DNA of 64,000 nucleotides from Sphingomonas sp. PAMC26645 (GTDB lineage Bacteria; Pseudomonadota; Alphaproteobacteria; Sphingomonadales; Sphingomonadaceae), in NCBI RefSeq assembly GCF_004795835.1, contig NZ_CP039249.1, positions 620,001 to 684,000 on the forward strand. The letters run 5' to 3'. How positions within the stretch are numbered: position 1 is the first letter of the stretch; each line of letters starts with the position of its first letter. Shown here one piece after another: positions 61,445-64,000 of the stretch. The notes under the pieces were generated by a model. It was given only the letters and a program-made list of their open reading frames with translations. It did no database searches and was not told the origin of the DNA. A program made the translations under genes and the position numbers.

Positions 61445-62221
61445 TCAGAAGATCAGCTTCACGCCGACCAGCGCCAGCACGGTCGCGAGGACGGGGACCA
61501 GCACGCGGTCCGAGACGCGCGTCGCGATCAGGCTGCCGACGATGATGCCCGGTATCGACCCGATCAGCAGCGACACGAGCAGGTCGACATCGACCGAGCC
61601 GAGGATCCAGTGGCCGATCCCGCCGAGCAACGTCAGCGGTACCGCGTGGGCGATGTCGGAGCCGACCAGCCGGTTGATCGGCAACGTCGGGTAGAGGATC
61701 AACAGTGCGGTCATGCCCAGCGCGCCGGCGCCGACCGAGGTCAGCGAGACGAGCACGCCGAGGACAGCGCCGAGCAGGATCGTGAGCATCGCCTGGCGCT
61801 CGCCGCCGACCGTGCCGATCCGCGGGGTCAGCCACGCGACGATCTTGCCGCGAAAGAAGGTCGCCACCGCCGACAGGATCAGCGTGACGCCAAGCACGAC
61901 GGTGATCGCGTGCCCGGTATCGGACGATTTCTCGCCGAGATGGTTGAGCACGAGCAACGTCGCGATCGCCGCGGGGACGCTGCCGGTCGCGAGCCGGCGC
62001 ACGACCCGCCAGTCGACCGTGCCGCGCCAGCCATGCACCGTCGTCCCGACCGTCTTGGTCGCCGAGGCATAGAGCAGGTCGGTGCCGACCGCGGTAGCGG
62101 GGTGGAAGCCGAAGACAAGCACCAGCAGCGGTGTCATCAGCGATCCGCCGCCGACACCCGTCAGCCCGACGATGAGGCCGACGAGCACGCCGGCCACCGA
62201 ATATAACGGATTGATATCCAC
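61445..62221 (-). CDS. TauE/SafE-family sulfite/sulfonate exporter
   Basis: Membrane protein of 258 residues, seven to eight helices, with the repeated GxxVGLxxGxxGxGGG motif (VGLIVGLTGVGGGSLMTPLLV) and VSLTSVGAGALG. Family exports sulfite or organosulfur anions; substrate not known here. 11 bp after alaC. Confidence 0.9.
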   Translation of the reverse strand: MDINPLYSVAGVLVGLIVGLTGVGGGSLMTPLLVLVFGFHPATAVGTDLLYASATKTVGTTVHGWRGTVDWRVVRRLATGSVPAAIATLLVLNHLGEKSSDTGHAITVVLGVTLILSAVATFFRGKIVAWLTPRIGTVGGERQAMLTILLGAVLGVLVSLTSVGAGALGMTALLILYPTLPINRLVGSDIAHAVPLTLLGGIGHWILGSVDVDLLVSLLIGSIPGIIVGSLIATRVSDRVLVPVLATVLALVGVKLIF

Positions 62222-62232
62222 GCTGGCGAAGG

Positions 62233-63441
62233 TCAGCCGGCGCCACGCGCGGGCGTGTTGACGCCCATCGACTGGAGATATTTCTTCACGTTGCGCGCCG
62301 CCTGGCGGAGCCGCTGTTCGTTCTCGACCATCGCGATCCTCACATAGCCCTCGCCGTTTTCGCCGTAGCCAACCCCTGGGGCCACGGCGACGTGCGCGTG
62401 AGTCAGCAATTGTTTGGTGAACTCAAGGCTACCTAAATGCGCGAGCGCGGGTGGCAAAGGCGCCCATGCGAACATGCTCGCGCGGGGGCTCGGAATGTCC
62501 CAGCCGGCGCGGCCGAAGCTTTCGACCAGCACGTCGCGGCGCTTGTGATAGAGTTGACGGTTACGCTCGACGATGTCCTGCGGGCCGTTGAGCGCGGCGC
62601 AGGCGGCGGCCTGGATCGGCGTGAACGCGCCGTAATCGAGATACGACTTCACGCGCGTCATCGCCGCGATCAGCGTCTTGTTGCCGACCCCGAAGCCCAT
62701 CCGCCAACCGGCCATAGAATAGGTCTTGCTGAGCGAGGTGAATTCGATCGCGACGTCCTTCGCGCCCGGGACCTGGAGGATCGAGGGGGTCGGCTTGCCG
62801 TCGAAATACAGCTCCGAATAAGCGAGGTCGGAGATCACCCACAGCTTGTGCTTCTTCGCGAATTCTACGACACGCTCGTAGAAGGCGAGGTCGACGACTT
62901 CGGCGGTCGGGTTCGACGGATAGCCCATCACCAGCACCGACGGTGCGGGGACGGTGAACGCCATCGCGCGCTCGAGGCTCTCGAAATACGCCTCGTCGGG
63001 CGTGGTCGGCACCGCGCGGATCGTCGCGCCGGCGATGATGAAGCCGAAGGTGTGGATCGGATAGGACGGGTTGGGCGCAAGCACGACGTCGCCGGGCGCG
63101 GTGATCGCGGTGGCCAGACTCGCGAGGCCTTCCTTCGAGCCCATCGTCACGACGACCTCGGTCTCGGGATCGACATCGACCCCGAACCGGCGACCGTAAT
63201 AGTTCGCCTGCGCTTTTCGCAGGCCGGGAATGCCCTTCGACTGTGAATAGCCGTGCGCGCTTGTCTTGCGCGCGACTTCGACGAGCTTCTCGATGACGTG
63301 CTCGGGGGGCGGCAGGTCGGGATTGCCCATGCCGAGATCGATGATGTCCTCCCCGCCCGCGCGCGCCGCCGCCCGCATCGCGTTCACTTCGGCGATGACA
63401 TAGGGGGGTAAGCGTTTGATGCGGTAGAAGTCTTCGGACAT
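62233..63441 (-). CDS. alaC: class I aminotransferase, AlaC/glutamate-pyruvate type
   Basis: PLP enzyme of 402 residues: MSEDFYRIKRLPPYVIAEVN and DIIDLGMGNPDLPPP are the AlaC/LL-DAP-aminotransferase-like opening; PLP lysine in SLSKTYSMAGWR (Lys239), NPTAEV and the C-terminal arginine in YVRIAMVEN. Likely makes alanine from pyruvate and glutamate. First gene of the alaC-tauE-thioesterase unit. Confidence 0.9.
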   Translation of the reverse strand: MSEDFYRIKRLPPYVIAEVNAMRAAARAGGEDIIDLGMGNPDLPPPEHVIEKLVEVARKTSAHGYSQSKGIPGLRKAQANYYGRRFGVDVDPETEVVVTMGSKEGLASLATAITAPGDVVLAPNPSYPIHTFGFIIAGATIRAVPTTPDEAYFESLERAMAFTVPAPSVLVMGYPSNPTAEVVDLAFYERVVEFAKKHKLWVISDLAYSELYFDGKPTPSILQVPGAKDVAIEFTSLSKTYSMAGWRMGFGVGNKTLIAAMTRVKSYLDYGAFTPIQAAACAALNGPQDIVERNRQLYHKRRDVLVESFGRAGWDIPSPRASMFAWAPLPPALAHLGSLEFTKQLLTHAHVAVAPGVGYGENGEGYVRIAMVENEQRLRQAARNVKKYLQSMGVNTPARGAG

Positions 63442-63540
63442 GATCAGCCTCTAGCTGGAGGAGCGAGTGCTGTACCGCAGGTGAGCGGGGGCGTCATCCG
63501 CCTCATTCGTCGAGAGGGCGAAAGCTCGGGTATTCAGTCT

Positions 63541-63564
63541 ATCCTCCCCCTGGCGGGGGAGGAT
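63541..63564. repeat. solo hairpin related to family A ends
   Basis: ATCCTCCCCC-TGGC-GGGGGAGGAT, ten perfect pairs. Similar to the terminal hairpin of the DUF559 element, but without a partner arm. Located between the alaC promoter and phaC. Confidence 0.8.
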
Positions 63565-63656
63565 CGTTGAGTTTCCTGCGACCAACAATCGTCGATGTGA
63601 CCATGCTTCCGCCGAGCCGGCGTCTGCGGTAAGCTCCCGAAAAAGCAGAGGATGCC

Positions 63657-64000
63657 ATGGCCGATACTCCTCCCGACGCCTCCACTCCGACCCTGCCCGA
63701 TCTCCAGCATTGGACGTGGGTGATGGGGCGTGCGCAGCAGATGATGATGGAGCAGGGGCTGGCCGCTATGCAGGCCAAGCCCGAGGGAATCCCGGCGATC
63801 CCCGGCTTTACCGACCCCGCCACGCTGGAGCGCGCGCGCGATTTCTGGGCCGAAAGCCTGACGCTGTGGCAGCGGTTTCTCAATCCCGCCAAGGCGCCCG
63901 AACCCGCGCCGGTGACCGACAAGCGCTTCAAGGCGCCGCAATGGCGCGAGCCGGTGTTCGACCTGATCCGGCAGAGTTATCAGCTGATCGGCGACCACAT
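63657..64000 (+). CDS. phaC: class I poly(3-hydroxyalkanoate) synthase, N-terminal part
   Basis: Starts MADTPPDASTPTLPDLQHWTWVMGRAQQMM and reads to the window edge: the N-terminal PHA-synthase domain with FWAESLTLWQRFLNP and RFKAPQWREPVFDLIRQSY. The catalytic Cys domain is outside the window. AGAGGA precedes ATG 63657. Polymerises hydroxyacyl-CoA into storage polyester. Confidence 0.93.
   Translation, partial: MADTPPDASTPTLPDLQHWTWVMGRAQQMMMEQGLAAMQAKPEGIPAIPGFTDPATLERARDFWAESLTLWQRFLNPAKAPEPAPVTDKRFKAPQWREPVFDLIRQSYQLIGDH

Overview
The window comes from a GC-rich alphaproteobacterial chromosome, most likely a Sphingomonas-type organism. The evidence is an imuA-imuB-dnaE2 mutagenesis cassette behind a GAAC-N7-GAAC SOS box, a LOV-HWE histidine kinase, a three-gene proton-translocating transhydrogenase set preceded by an aa3-oxidase subunit IV peptide, a DUF6456 gene, a class I PHA synthase, and many palindromic intergenic repeats. 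No rRNA, CRISPR array, phage or plasmid module is visible. Both ends cut genes: an OprB-type porin on the left and phaC on the right.

Layout. 1-12.5 kb: OprB porin (partial), ftsK, a ubiquinone-type hydroxylase, then an uptake block: alpha/beta hydrolase, CitMHS symporter, OprO/P porin and an orphan solute-binding protein, divergent from a TctDE-like two-component pair. 12.5-17.4 kb: signalling genes, namely an MHYT-PAS-GGDEF-EAL protein, a LOV-PAS-HWE kinase and a stand-alone receiver. 17.4-25.3 kb: a small stress-type protein, a glutamine amidotransferase, an AttH / FtsX-permease / ATPase operon and an Ntn acylase. 25.4-31.4 kb: tRNA-Gly and the SOS mutasome. 31.8-40 kb: thioredoxin-TPR, LON-domain and Trm112 genes; an alpha-hydroxyacid oxidase and class II aldolase operon divergent from a Crp/Fnr regulator; DUF72; two unknown exported proteins; a sigma-54 activator. 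40.1-43.7 kb: the pnt operon, interrupted by a nuclease-bearing palindromic element. 43.8-53.2 kb: small regulators, tRNA-Val, a DapF-like epimerase, fasciclin protein, transporters, argB and a yggT-DUF167-folD-marC run. 53.3-57.7 kb: a GtrA/GtrB-type glycan modification set. 57.8-64 kb: rsh (ppGpp), an HxlR regulator, thioesterase, TauE, an AlaC-type aminotransferase and phaC.

The most unusual feature is a family of paired inverted arms, each arm capped by a small hairpin whose sequence varies while its pairing is kept. One 442-bp copy sits between pntAa and pntAb, encodes a DUF559 (Vsr-like PD-(D/E)XK) nuclease from arm to arm, and appears to supply the ribosome-binding site of pntAb. A 185-bp copy without the nuclease body is inserted in frame inside dnaE2. 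Further families of similar architecture (hairpin followed by CCAG) occupy many intergenic gaps. I infer a nuclease-associated palindromic repeat system with an apparently autonomous and an apparently non-autonomous form; mobility is not demonstrated by this single sequence.
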